From Fimbriimonadaceae bacterium (GTDB lineage: Bacteria; Armatimonadota; Fimbriimonadia; Fimbriimonadales; Fimbriimonadaceae), in assembly GCA_019694835.1 (NCBI GenBank), contig JAIBBE010000057.1, positions 73,891-137,890 of the forward strand: a DNA stretch of 64,000 bases. The letters run 5' to 3'. Of the stretch, positions 54,473-63,611 are shown in pieces. Numbering within the stretch: the stretch's first letter is position 1; each line of letters starts with the position of its first letter. The notes beneath the pieces are model-generated. The model saw only the letters and a program-made list of their open reading frames with translations. It ran no database searches and was not told the DNA's origin. The position numbers and the translations under genes are program-made.

Positions 54473-55618
54473 CCTTCTTTGTCTGAGGAAGGCAAGGGCA
54501 CCCAGTCCAAGGGCTGCAAAAGTGCCGGGCTCGGGGACGACGCCGACGCGGGCCATCCAAGCTTGGGTTTTACCCGTGGGATCAATGCCGGTGCCCACGA
54601 TGGTCGAGCCATCCCGCGAGATTCCATTGGCGCTGGTAAGTGTCCATCCCGCCAAGTCCAAACCTTCGCCGGTGAGGACGTCAGCTAGACGCCTCATGCC
54701 GGAGGCTTGGGACCAAAGAAAGGCCTCGGTGCCCATCGCCGTCGTTCCGCGTCCGACAACGAACCCGTTATCCGAAACACTCATCGCCGCCGAGCTAAAC
54801 GCCCCGCCCGCGAGGTCGCCAAGACCGATCATGCCACCCGGCGCATTCGGGTTGCGGATGTCCAAGTCGCCCCCGGGCCGCCAGAGAAAAGCCTCGAAGC
54901 CGTTGCCCGACCAGCCATAGCCTACGATTCCCAGGCCATTGCCCGCAATCGCCGTCGCCGCACTCTGGAAGCCGCCACCTTCGAGGTCGCCGAGACCGTA
55001 GGCCATCCCGTCGATCCACCGGGTTGCCTCGAGACCGTTCGCCCCCCAGCTCTCACCGGCCACGATGCCGGCACCGGCACCTGCCGCACGACTGCCTTCG
55101 ATGCCGCCTGCAAGATCAGACAACGCAACCATACCGGTACCGGCCGTCCATTGGAAGGCCTTGGTAACCCCGCCATCAAGCATGCCGTAGCCAGCCACGG
55201 TCTGACCATCGGGTGAAACGCCAAGGGCTTCGCTGTGTCGGTAGGAGCTGAGGTACCCGAGTCCCTGCATTCCGCCCGATTCAGTCCAGATGAAGGCCTG
55301 GGGTCCCTGAGTACTCGCGGCGCTCGCGCCGACGACGACACTGCCATTGCCCGAGACGCCATAGGCATAGCTCTCGCGAGGACGCGTCGATAGGGCGCCG
55401 AGCCCGTGCATCGAACCCTGACGCCACTGGAACGCCTCGGGGCCGCTGGACAGGCCGCGTCCGACGGCAACGCTGCCGTCTCCCGAAACCGCATTGCCGG
55501 TACTTTCGCGCTGAGTCGAGGTCAGGTCGCCCAAGCCGCGAAACTCGGCGGCTTGGACGCTTGCCGTGATGGAAAGAAGGCCGAGCGCCATCGCCCGGCC
55601 AATATTCAAGTGCTTCAT
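54455..55618 (-). CDS. HAF-repeat protein with PEP-CTERM tag
   Basis: A 387-residue exported protein. The signal peptide is MKHLNIGRAMALGLLSITASVQA. The mature part is made of HAF-type repeats of about 45 residues: GLGDL, then V/SGDGSVAVG, then AFQWRQGS; similar units recur at GLGALSTRP, GLGYLSSYR, LSDLAGGIE, GLGDLEGGG, GLGDLAGGA and RLADVLTGE. They should form a beta-propeller-like or fibrous structure. The C-terminal tag is VPEPGTFAALGLGALAFLRQ followed by RRKKGGR, an exosortase signal. The function is unknown; such proteins often lie at the cell surface. A strong AGGAGAGG site precedes the ATG. Confidence 0.9.
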   Translation of the reverse strand: MKHLNIGRAMALGLLSITASVQAAEFRGLGDLTSTQRESTGNAVSGDGSVAVGRGLSSGPEAFQWRQGSMHGLGALSTRPRESYAYGVSGNGSVVVGASAASTQGPQAFIWTESGGMQGLGYLSSYRHSEALGVSPDGQTVAGYGMLDGGVTKAFQWTAGTGMVALSDLAGGIEGSRAAGAGAGIVAGESWGANGLEATRWIDGMAYGLGDLEGGGFQSAATAIAGNGLGIVGYGWSGNGFEAFLWRPGGDLDIRNPNAPGGMIGLGDLAGGAFSSAAMSVSDNGFVVGRGTTAMGTEAFLWSQASGMRRLADVLTGEGLDLAGWTLTSANGISRDGSTIVGTGIDPTGKTQAWMARVGVVPEPGTFAALGLGALAFLRQRRKKGGR

Positions 55619-55769
55619 GTTCCTCTCCTATTCGGAGTCAAAAATCAAACGGACACGAAGGTGAAAAGCAAGGGGCGGGCCAGCCGCCAGGGCTCACGCC
55701 GAAACCAGTGACGATGCCGGGCAGCACGTCTGCTGGAACAAGGCGTCGCGAACACACTACAATAGGCGT

Positions 55770-57140
55770 ATGGCAAAGCGGATGGATCGGCGCGAGTTCT
55801 TGAAGGCGGCTGGAGCGGCAGGGGCATCGGTGGCGGCGAGCGGACTGCTGACCACGAGCAGCGAAGCTCAAACTCGCCCGAGCACCGGCAAATCGGCAGC
55901 GGGCTTGGTCACCCCAAAGCTCGACAAAGTTCGGTTTGGCATGATCGGGGTAGGGGCCCGGGGCAGCGGCCATGTGGACCAACTACTCGATATTGAAGGT
56001 GTCGAGATCAAGGCGATTTGCGACAATCACGTGCCAACCGCTGAGCGCAGCCTGAATTCCTTCAAGAAGCGAAATCTGCCTGCCCCCGACTTGTACACCC
56101 GCAGTGCCACCGACTATCGGCGCATGCTGGAGCGGGACGACCTCGATGCCGTTGTGATCGCGACTCCTTGGAACTGGCACACGCGTATGGCGGTGGACGC
56201 GATGAAGGCCGGGAAGCATGCCTTCATCGAGGTTCCAGCCGCTCTGACCGTAGAGGAGTGCTGGGAACTGGTGGACACCGCCGAGAAGACTCAGCTTCAC
56301 TGCATGATGATGGAGAACGTCAACTACGGCCGCGAAGAACTCATGGTGCTCAACATGTGCCGCCTGGGACTCTTTGGAGAGCTTTTGCACGGTGAAGCGG
56401 CCTACATCCACGACCTTCGCGGCCAGATGTTTGAAATCGAGCACGGCACCGGCTCTTGGCGAACGCTCGAATACACGAAGCGAAACGGCAACTTGTACCC
56501 GACCCACGGTCTGGGCCCCGTCGCTCAATATATGAACATCAACCGGGGAGATCGATTCGACTATCTTTCTTCGGTCAGTTCACCAGCCCGCGTCCGTGAG
56601 ATCTTCGCCCGTGAGAAGTTTCCGGCTGGACACGCGCGCACCAAGCTCAAATTCGTCTGCGGCGACATCAACACGACCATCGTCAAGACCAAACTTGGCC
56701 GCTCGATCATGATTCAATGGGATGAGCAGCTTCCACGGCCCTACAATCGACTCAACCTGATCCAGGGAACGAAAGGCGTCTGGGGTGGCTTCCCCAACCG
56801 GGTCGCCGTCGACGGAATCACCGAAGGCACCGAATCATGGACCCAAGGGGATGCCCTTAAGTCGATCTTCGAAAAATATGACCACCCATTGTGGAAGCGG
56901 GTTGCCAACGACCCCGCCAATAAGGGCGGCCACGGCGGCATGGACTTCATCATGCTTTGGAGGATCGTTTATTGCCTGCGCAACGGCCTGCCTCTGGACC
57001 AAGACGTTTACGATGCGGCCGCATGGTCGGTGATCACCCCGCTCAGCGAATGGTCGGTGGCCAACCGGTCACAGTCGGTCGACGTCCCGGACTTCACACG
57101 CGGCAAATGGAAGACGATGACTCCTCTGGGCATCGTGTAA
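55770..57140 (+). CDS. Gfo/Idh/MocA oxidoreductase, GH109-like, Tat-exported
   Basis: A 456-residue protein. The leader MDRREFLKAAGAAGASVAAS is a twin-arginine-type signal (RR then FLK). The Rossmann site is RFGMIGVGARGSGHVDQLLD. VIEVPAALTVEECWELVD-like (FIEVPAALTVEECWELVDT) replaces the usual Glu-Lys-Pro. Sections TYPTHGLGPVAQYMNINRGD-like (LYPTHGLGPVAQYMNINRGD), KGGHGGMDFIMLWRIVYCLR and LPLDQDVYDAAAWSVITPLS match glycoside hydrolase family 109 (alpha-N-acetylgalactosaminidase that uses bound NAD). So it may cleave a glycan outside the cytoplasm; a dehydrogenase role is the alternative. Confidence 0.85.
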   Translation: MAKRMDRREFLKAAGAAGASVAASGLLTTSSEAQTRPSTGKSAAGLVTPKLDKVRFGMIGVGARGSGHVDQLLDIEGVEIKAICDNHVPTAERSLNSFKKRNLPAPDLYTRSATDYRRMLERDDLDAVVIATPWNWHTRMAVDAMKAGKHAFIEVPAALTVEECWELVDTAEKTQLHCMMMENVNYGREELMVLNMCRLGLFGELLHGEAAYIHDLRGQMFEIEHGTGSWRTLEYTKRNGNLYPTHGLGPVAQYMNINRGDRFDYLSSVSSPARVREIFAREKFPAGHARTKLKFVCGDINTTIVKTKLGRSIMIQWDEQLPRPYNRLNLIQGTKGVWGGFPNRVAVDGITEGTESWTQGDALKSIFEKYDHPLWKRVANDPANKGGHGGMDFIMLWRIVYCLRNGLPLDQDVYDAAAWSVITPLSEWSVANRSQSVDVPDFTRGKWKTMTPLGIV

Positions 57141-57179
57141 TCATGGGCTAAAGATTGGCCTCGATTCGACCGATCATGA

Positions 57180-57359
57180 ATGAGAGCAATGTCGGATCAG
57201 GCGCGAGAGACGGTTTTGGTTCCTTTCACCCAGGAAGAAGCCTGGGAAATGTTGGCCCGGTGCTTGGCCAGCAGCGATCCCGACACGCCCGCTCTGCGCT
57301 CGGCCATGCAGAAACTGGCCCGCATCGTCGAACCTCAGCGCCGAGAGCGGTCAGCCTAG
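57180..57359 (+). CDS. 59-residue protein of unknown function
   Basis: The frame starts at ATG 57180, with a second ATG at 57189, and ends at TAG 57357. It encodes MRAMSDQARETVLVPFTQEE AWEM... in which residues 20-55 look like two helices (AWEMLARCLASS, PALRSAMQKLARIVEP) and the end is basic (RRERSA). No Cys or membrane part apart from C27. It fits between the GH109-like gene and a good terminator. I see no family. Confidence 0.5.
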   Translation: MRAMSDQARETVLVPFTQEEAWEMLARCLASSDPDTPALRSAMQKLARIVEPQRRERSA

Positions 57360-57383
57360 CGGTAAGGGCCGGATCAAGAAAGA

Positions 57384-57418
57384 AGCCCCCCGGCGAATTT
57401 GCCGAGGGGCTATTCCTT
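57384..57418 (+). terminator. intrinsic terminator
   Basis: AGCCCCCCGGC and GCCGAGGGGCT pair over about 11 bases with one mismatch and a short loop (GAATTT), followed by ATTCCTTT. It ends the plus-strand unit that includes the 59-residue gene and lies just before the hppA end. Confidence 0.75.
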
Positions 57419-57429
57419 TGAGCGCAGTC

Positions 57430-60400
57430 CTAGGCTTTCGGCTCTTCGGGCTTGTCGTCGACCACTTCGATGACCTCCGTCGGTCCCGGAGTCATGACGA
57501 CCACCTCTTCCTTCACGTTCTGCGGAAGCGGTGCCTGCGAAGCGGCTTCTGCCGTCATCGCCGAAAGCTCCGTCGAGAGGGAGCCCTTCTTCGACATGTA
57601 GAACGCGATGGCAAGGGCGAGGAACGCGGCGATTGTCGCGATGATCGGGACGATTGGCTCGTAGGGCTGAATGACCGTCGGAGCCAGCAGAAGCGCGACC
57701 AGGTTCATGACCTTGATCAGCGGGTTCATAGCCGGTCCAGCGGTGTCCTTGAACGGGTCGCCGACGGTGTCGCAGACGATGCCTGCCTTGTGGGCTTCGG
57801 TGCCCTTTCCGCCGTGCAGACCGTCTTCGATCAGCTTCTTGGCGTTGTCCCACATACCGCCTGAGTTGGCGAGCAAGACGGCCATCAGCTGACCGCTCAG
57901 GATCGCTCCCGCCAGGAATCCGCCGAGTGCCTGGGCGCCGACCAGGTTGTACTGGTTGTCGCCAATCGTCGTGAAGTTCTTGTTCATCGCCGTCGCGATG
58001 CTGAATCCGAACGCCACGAACACGGGCAGGGCAATCGCGAGGATTCCCGGGCCGAGCAGTTCCTTCTGAGCGGCCTTCGTGACGATGGCCACGCATCGGC
58101 CATAGTCCGGCTTGCTCGTCCCCGCCATGATGCCGGGGTCGTTTCGGAACTGGCGGCGAACTTCGCCGATCAACTGGAAGGACGCGCGTCCAACTGCATT
58201 AATCGAGAAGGCCGAGAACAAGTAGGGTGCCGCGCCACCGATCATCAGGCCGAGGAAGATCTCCGGCACGTCGATGGAGAGTCCGGCGCTGGTTAGCTTG
58301 CCTTCTTCAACGAAGGTGTGGAACAAGGCAACCGCCGCAACGACCGCAGTGGCAATTGCAAAGCCCTTCGTGAGAGCCTTGGTGGTGTTGCCCGCGGCGT
58401 CGAGTCGCTGGACGGCCTTGGAACCCGACTCGCTGGTGTGACCAGCACCCGACATCTCGAAGACGCCTTGGGCGTTGTCCGAGATCGGGCCAAACGTGTC
58501 CATCGCGAGGATGAAACCAGTTGTGGTCAGCAATCCGAGACCGACGAGGGCGATGCCATAGAAGCTCAGCAAGTAACCGCCAAACTCGGCAGGCGGGAAG
58601 ATGAAGAGCGGCGTAATGAGCGCGATGACGATGGCAAACACGCTGAAGACGCTCGATTCCTGGGCGTAGGCGAAACCCTGGATGATCATAGGGGCGGGAC
58701 CCGCGGTGGCGACGTTTCCAACCTCTTGAACCGGCTTCTTGTGGGTGCTGACGTAATAGTCAGTTAGCCACTCGAAGGCGAATGCCATGAGGATTCCGAA
58801 CAGGATGCAGAGGCCGAAGCGCCACCATTCGACCGATTTGTGCTTAACCGTCGCAAAGTCAACCGGAACAGCCTGCGGGAACGGCTTGCTGAAATCGGTC
58901 TTTCGGGCTGCATCCAGCTTATCGAGCGTCTTAACGTCCTCGACGAAGTACTGGACGTCTCGCGGACCTTGAAGCTGGGCGCTGGCGGGGCTGCCGTCGA
59001 CGCCGATGGCGATCTTGCCATCGCCGCTGGCATAGAAATGGGCGGGGATCGTCTTGATGATCTCGACCTTGGTGCCAGCCGTCTTGGCTTGCTCGATCAG
59101 CTTGTCGGCCTGCTTCTTATCAATCGGGCCGAGGCTGAGTTCGATGGTCCGCGTCTCGGGAGGAGGCGCAGGCTTGCCGGGCTCAGTTGCGGCGGCCGGC
59201 TGGGTCGTGGTGACCTTCAGGTCATAAACGACCATCTCCGTGCCTTTGTAACGGTCGACGAAAGTCGTGTAGCCGCCCGGCGGGGGTGTACCGGGGGCCT
59301 GGTTCTCGGGTGGGGCCTTCGGCGCGCTGTACGCGGCAATCTTGGCCGGTGGCTTGGCGAAGTCGAGCTTGGAGTAGCCGCTGAGGTCTTTCGACTTGGG
59401 CATGGTCTCCACATTCGTGGCGAGAGCGCTGGCGATCTTGTTCTTGCCTTCCTCGCCGTTGAGCTTGAGGGCTTGCGCCTTCGGGTCCTTCATGACGTCG
59501 TCGGCGGTGACTTCGTACAGGGCGACCTTCTTGTCCTTGGCGAGCCGTCGTTGAATGTCCTTGATCGCCATCAATTCAACGCGCTGAAGTTCGTTGACAT
59601 CGGTCAGCTGCGACGTGGTGATCGCGTTGCCTTGTCCGCCCATCATAAAGAAGGCGAGCGCGACGGTGCCGATGGCGGCGATGGTGGCCGAGCTATAGAA
59701 GCCCTTGCGGATCGACATGAGCGGATCCGAATCCAGATTATCGCTGCCACGAACCGAGAAGATGCCGATGATGGAGGCAATGATGCCCACGCCTCGGGCC
59801 ATCAGCGCAAACAGGATAAGGCGCATCCACGTCTGCTGATCGAAGATCGCCGCGGTCGCCGCACCGAGAATGATCGCGGCCACGAGGGTGACCTCGTACG
59901 ACTCGAAGACGTCTGCGGCCATACCGGCGCAGTCACCCACGTTGTCGCCGACGTTGTCGGCGATCGTCGCCGGGTTGCGGGGGTCGTCCTCGGGGATGCC
60001 AGCCTCGACCTTTCCGACGAGGTCAGCGCCTACGTCGGCCGCCTTAGTGTAGATTCCGCCGCCGACACGCATGAAGAGCGCGGCCAGCGAACCACCAAAA
60101 CCAAAGCCGACCAGCAGTTTCATGGCCTGCTGGCCGCCGAGGAAGAAGATGATCGAGGCACCGATGAGGCCCATACCGACCGTCACGAGACCTGCAACGG
60201 CACCCGATTGGAAAGCGACCTCGAGCGACTTCTTGTAGCTCGTCAGCGCCATCGCAGCCGTGCGCATGTTGCCCTGAACCGCCATTACCATGCCGCTGTA
60301 ACCGGCAATGTAGGATGCGGCCACGCCACCGAGGAAGCTGACAGCCATGAAGAGTGCCGTCGAGTTACCGAAGGCTCCCCGGTTCATGGCCCAAAGGCCA

Positions 60401-60720
60401 ACGCCGAGAATGAGGACGAAGGGCAGCATCATTTGCATTTGCTGCCGCAGGTAGGCCATCGCGCCGTCCTTAATGGCCGCACCCACTTCCTGCATCTTCG
60501 CGTCGCCGGGCGAAACCTTTTTGACTTTGACCGCCACGAACCAGCCGGCGATCAAGGCGATCAAACCAAATCCGAACGAAATTGCCAGATAAATCTGGTC
60601 GCTGCTGGAAAACTCGAGAACGACGTTTTCGCCACCTGCCGCTTGAGCGAAGCCGGGCACGAGTGCCACGAGCAACGCCAAGATCAGCGCCAGGCCTCGG
60701 AACGAGGCGAGTTTTTGCAT
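57430..60720 (-). CDS. hppA: membrane-bound proton-pumping pyrophosphatase with a large extra domain
   Basis: A 1096-residue protein, while the family is usually 700-800. The PPi-binding motif DVGADLVGKVEAGIPEDD (229-246) and IADNVGDNVGDCAGMAADVF (253-272) are intact, and the C-terminal DTVGDPFKDTAGPAMNPLIK (983-1002) also. GNTTKALTKG (778-787) has Lys at the position where K+-dependent enzymes have Ala, so a K+-independent H+ pump is likely. Residues ~363-628 are an extra soluble segment with Pro-rich parts, inserted between two membrane helices. The last ~50 residues are a polar tail. The ATG at 60720 has GGGAG six bases upstream; longer upstream frames have no support. Confidence 0.95.
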   Translation of the reverse strand: MQKLASFRGLALILALLVALVPGFAQAAGGENVVLEFSSSDQIYLAISFGFGLIALIAGWFVAVKVKKVSPGDAKMQEVGAAIKDGAMAYLRQQMQMMLPFVLILGVGLWAMNRGAFGNSTALFMAVSFLGGVAASYIAGYSGMVMAVQGNMRTAAMALTSYKKSLEVAFQSGAVAGLVTVGMGLIGASIIFFLGGQQAMKLLVGFGFGGSLAALFMRVGGGIYTKAADVGADLVGKVEAGIPEDDPRNPATIADNVGDNVGDCAGMAADVFESYEVTLVAAIILGAATAAIFDQQTWMRLILFALMARGVGIIASIIGIFSVRGSDNLDSDPLMSIRKGFYSSATIAAIGTVALAFFMMGGQGNAITTSQLTDVNELQRVELMAIKDIQRRLAKDKKVALYEVTADDVMKDPKAQALKLNGEEGKNKIASALATNVETMPKSKDLSGYSKLDFAKPPAKIAAYSAPKAPPENQAPGTPPPGGYTTFVDRYKGTEMVVYDLKVTTTQPAAATEPGKPAPPPETRTIELSLGPIDKKQADKLIEQAKTAGTKVEIIKTIPAHFYASGDGKIAIGVDGSPASAQLQGPRDVQYFVEDVKTLDKLDAARKTDFSKPFPQAVPVDFATVKHKSVEWWRFGLCILFGILMAFAFEWLTDYYVSTHKKPVQEVGNVATAGPAPMIIQGFAYAQESSVFSVFAIVIALITPLFIFPPAEFGGYLLSFYGIALVGLGLLTTTGFILAMDTFGPISDNAQGVFEMSGAGHTSESGSKAVQRLDAAGNTTKALTKGFAIATAVVAAVALFHTFVEEGKLTSAGLSIDVPEIFLGLMIGGAAPYLFSAFSINAVGRASFQLIGEVRRQFRNDPGIMAGTSKPDYGRCVAIVTKAAQKELLGPGILAIALPVFVAFGFSIATAMNKNFTTIGDNQYNLVGAQALGGFLAGAILSGQLMAVLLANSGGMWDNAKKLIEDGLHGGKGTEAHKAGIVCDTVGDPFKDTAGPAMNPLIKVMNLVALLLAPTVIQPYEPIVPIIATIAAFLALAIAFYMSKKGSLSTELSAMTAEAASQAPLPQNVKEEVVVMTPGPTEVIEVVDDKPEEPKA

Positions 60721-60964
60721 CGCATCTCCCATCCTAGACATCTTCAATACAACCCCCACACAGAGTGCGCATCCATGCTGAGGCGTACTGACGCCTCCTA
60801 CGCGCTTGGGCGTGAAGATACCCGATTCGCCCCTGCCTGGAACCCAGAAAGCGGTTTCCACACTCGAACAGGCGTCGAATTGCCGGACGCCCCTGTGACC
60901 TGACCAAAGACAGGTGTGTCGCCGCCCGACCTTTCTGGACAATGGAGTTGTCTGGAGATAAACA

Positions 60965-62602
60965 ATGACAAATCTAATCGTTTCCTTAATCGCGGCGACG
61001 GTCATGGTCCCCCCGGGCCAGTCCGACACCGATCGCGCAAAGCTGTTCACCGGTCTCGGCAATCTGCACCGAAAGGTCACCACCGACGCGCTGGCGGCTC
61101 AGATCTACTTCGACCAAGGCCTCGCGTTCCTCTATGCGTTCAACCACGACGAAGCCATTCGCTCGTTTACCCAGGCGACGAAATTCGACCCGGAATGCGC
61201 GATGGCCTGGTGGGGAATTGCGATCGCGAACGGACCGCACATCAACAACCCGATGGTCGACGAGGAGCATTCAACCTCGGCCTGGAATGCCTTGCTCAAA
61301 GCCCAGGAGTTTGCATCGTTGGCGACACCGGTCGAGCGCGCGCTGATCGGAGCCGCGGGCAAACGCTACGCAAGTCCGGCTCCGCCCGACCGCAAGGCCC
61401 TCGACCAAGCCTACGCCGACGCGATGCGCCGAGTCTGGAAGAAATATCCAAAGGATCCCGACATCGGAGCGCTCTTCGCCGAGTCCATGATGGACCTTCG
61501 GCCCTGGGATCTTTGGAAGCCGAACGGCTCGCCCCAACCCGGCACCCTCGAGATCGTCAGGGCGCTGGAAGATGTTCTGCGGGTCGATTCCAAACATCCG
61601 CTTGGCTTGCACCTCTACATCCATGCCGTCGAAGCTTCGCCGGACCCGTGGCGGGCGATGGACGAGGCCGATCGCCTGCGATTCCTCCAGCCTTCGTTGG
61701 GTCACATGGTACACATGCCTTCGCATATCGACGTGCGGACCGGGCAGTGGCTCAAGGCGATGGAGTCGAACGAGCGGGCGATCAAGGCTGACGACACCTA
61801 CCGCGAGAGGGTGCCGAATCAGGGCTTCTATCAGATCTACATGACCCACAACCACCACATGTTCGCCTTCGCGGCGATGATGCGGGGCGAGGGGGCCAAG
61901 GCGATCCAGGCAATGGACGACATGATGAAGCCGTTCCCGCCCGAATGGCTGGCCCAAATGGCTCCGTTCGTGGACGGCTATATGGCCATGCCGATCGAAG
62001 TCAGGGTTCGGTTTGGCAAATGGGACGAGGTCCTCGCCCAGCCCGACCTTCCCGAACACTTCCCGATCGCCGGGACTTTGCGCGCCGGAGCCCGCGCGGT
62101 CGCCTTTGCCGCCAAGGGTGATCCTGTCTCCGCCCGGCGCGAGCAGACCGAGTTCTACCGGCTTCGACGACAGGTCCCCAAGGGCAGCACCGTGGGCAAC
62201 AGCTCGGCTGAAGGCGTGATGACGACCGCAATGCACCTGATGAACGGTGAGATTCTCCTCGCCGAAGGAAGCATGGACGCAGCGCTCGCCCGCCTCCGTC
62301 AGGGAGTTGCGTCAGAGGATCGCCTGCGCTACAACGAGCCGCCCGATTGGATTCAGCCGGTTCGCCACACCCTGGGCGCAGCGCTGCTCAAGGCGGGTCG
62401 ACTAAAGGAGGCCGAGCAGGTCTATCGCGCCGACCTGGCGAAGCTGCCCAACAACGGCTGGTCGCTCTACGGACTGAGCGAGGTTCTCGCCCGGCGGGGT
62501 CAGAACGTCGCGGCCAAGAAGTTGCGGCAGCAGTTCGAGATCGTGTGGGCACGAGCCGATACCCCGATCACGTCCTCTTGCCTCTGCCTTCCCAATCACT
62601 AA
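60965..62602 (+). CDS. tetratricopeptide-repeat protein
   Basis: A 545-residue protein. ATG 60965 has GGAG eight bases upstream. A short hydrophobic start (NLIVSLIAATVMV) may be a signal peptide. TPR units include FDQGLAFLYAFNHDEAIRSF, AMAWWGIAIANGPHINNP, LGAALLKAGRLKEAEQVYRA, and SLYGLSEVLARRGQNVAAKK. The middle has HMPSHIDVRTGQWLKAMESN, a conserved sequence of a TPR family often seen in soil bacteria. It probably binds other proteins or small molecules; I cannot be more precise. Convergent with the next gene, with a hairpin between. Confidence 0.8.
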   Translation: MTNLIVSLIAATVMVPPGQSDTDRAKLFTGLGNLHRKVTTDALAAQIYFDQGLAFLYAFNHDEAIRSFTQATKFDPECAMAWWGIAIANGPHINNPMVDEEHSTSAWNALLKAQEFASLATPVERALIGAAGKRYASPAPPDRKALDQAYADAMRRVWKKYPKDPDIGALFAESMMDLRPWDLWKPNGSPQPGTLEIVRALEDVLRVDSKHPLGLHLYIHAVEASPDPWRAMDEADRLRFLQPSLGHMVHMPSHIDVRTGQWLKAMESNERAIKADDTYRERVPNQGFYQIYMTHNHHMFAFAAMMRGEGAKAIQAMDDMMKPFPPEWLAQMAPFVDGYMAMPIEVRVRFGKWDEVLAQPDLPEHFPIAGTLRAGARAVAFAAKGDPVSARREQTEFYRLRRQVPKGSTVGNSSAEGVMTTAMHLMNGEILLAEGSMDAALARLRQGVASEDRLRYNEPPDWIQPVRHTLGAALLKAGRLKEAEQVYRADLAKLPNNGWSLYGLSEVLARRGQNVAAKKLRQQFEIVWARADTPITSSCLCLPNH

Positions 62603-62607
62603 ACCCG

Positions 62608-62632
62608 TGGCGCGGGCATCCTGCCCGCGCCA
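62608..62632. terminator. hairpin between convergent genes
   Basis: TGGCGCGGGCA and TGCCCGCGCCA pair perfectly over 11 bases around a TCC loop. It lies between the ends of the TPR gene and the gene at 62643 and can act on both strands, although T runs are poor. Confidence 0.55.
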
Positions 62633-62642
62633 TTCTGTTGAC

Positions 62643-63611
62643 TTACGGCCGCGTCACGCTCAGCGTCTTCGAGCCCTTCTCATTGCCCGTCGTCAGCTTC
62701 ACGAACACCTTCATGAACACCTTCGAGCCCGACGCGACCAGGCCGTCATCGGTCTGGAAGGGCGTTAAGTCCCCAGCCACGTGAAAGCCAATCACCGACG
62801 CGGTGTCGGCGTTGTACTTCGTCCCGCCGAACGAGGCTCGGAGTTCGTAGCCTTCCAAATCGGGGTCGGCAGAGGCGGTATAGGTCGTCACGGCCTTCAG
62901 CAAAACCGCGTCCCACAGCGACGACGCATTCACGGCCACGGGCGTGTGACCCGGAGGCGGATTCAGGGCGGGCAAAGTCAAAAGCAGGGCCGAGCCGGTG
63001 GCGAACCGACCCTGAACCGCGAGCCGGTATTGGCGCAGGCGCTGGTAGATCGCATTCCACAGCACGTCGCGCTGCCGAATCGCCGCCGCCACATTGCTTT
63101 CGGAGGTCTCGATCGCGGTAAATGCGGCATTCAGAGCAGTCTGATCGGCGGTAAAGGACGCCAGCGTGTAGTTGCCGGTCAGGATTAGAGGCACCGGCGC
63201 GCCAACCGGGATCGGCGAGATCGCGTTGATGAGGGTCCAAATGTTGTTGATGTCCGCCATCGCCTTCATCCAGATGCCCGGCGCGACCGTGAAGCCCGGA
63301 ATCGCCGGCAGCATCTTCTCGTACTGGCTCCTCGGAAACGCCCCGCGCACGAGTTGATTGAACTGCCGGATGCGCTCCTTCAGCGCCGCGCGCAAGGTGT
63401 CCCGCGTCGAGATCGCCGACTCATTCGAGTTGATCTGCGTCTCCACCGCCGTGATCTGCGTCGCCAATCCCGTCCGATCCGTCCCTAAATTGGCGACCCC
63501 GTAGTTGCCGGTGAGGACGAGGGGAGTGCCCAAGCTGGAGTTAACTTGAGGCCAATGAGCGGCAAACTCATCGATTTTGGCGAGGTAGTTTTTCGGTGCG
63601 ATACCAGGCAT
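62643..63611 (-). CDS. internally duplicated protein, unknown
   Basis: A 322-residue protein without a signal peptide. Two units of about 90 residues repeat: PLVLTGNYGVANLGTDRTGL to LVRGAFPRSQYEKMLPAIPG, and PLILTGNYTLASFTADQTAL to AVQGRFATGSALLLTLPALN. Each has a TGNY turn, a helix with ExxI and AxxxRDxL, and a second helix ending in a RGxF segment. The C-terminal ~90 residues look like a fibronectin-type beta sandwich (LEGYELRASFGGTKYN, FMKVFVKLTTGNEKGSKTLS). I know no named family. It is divergent from the periodic sequence at 63642. Confidence 0.6.
   Translation of the reverse strand: MPGIAPKNYLAKIDEFAAHWPQVNSSLGTPLVLTGNYGVANLGTDRTGLATQITAVETQINSNESAISTRDTLRAALKERIRQFNQLVRGAFPRSQYEKMLPAIPGFTVAPGIWMKAMADINNIWTLINAISPIPVGAPVPLILTGNYTLASFTADQTALNAAFTAIETSESNVAAAIRQRDVLWNAIYQRLRQYRLAVQGRFATGSALLLTLPALNPPPGHTPVAVNASSLWDAVLLKAVTTYTASADPDLEGYELRASFGGTKYNADTASVIGFHVAGDLTPFQTDDGLVASGSKVFMKVFVKLTTGNEKGSKTLSVTRP

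Noticed and set aside
58840..60903. A 687-residue open frame opposite hppA
   Set aside because: Shadow of a clear membrane pyrophosphatase; no start signal or recognisable sequence.
60721..61083. Upstream extension of hppA
   Set aside because: No ribosome site, no family sequence; the ATG at 60720 has a good site and starts a hydrophobic leader.
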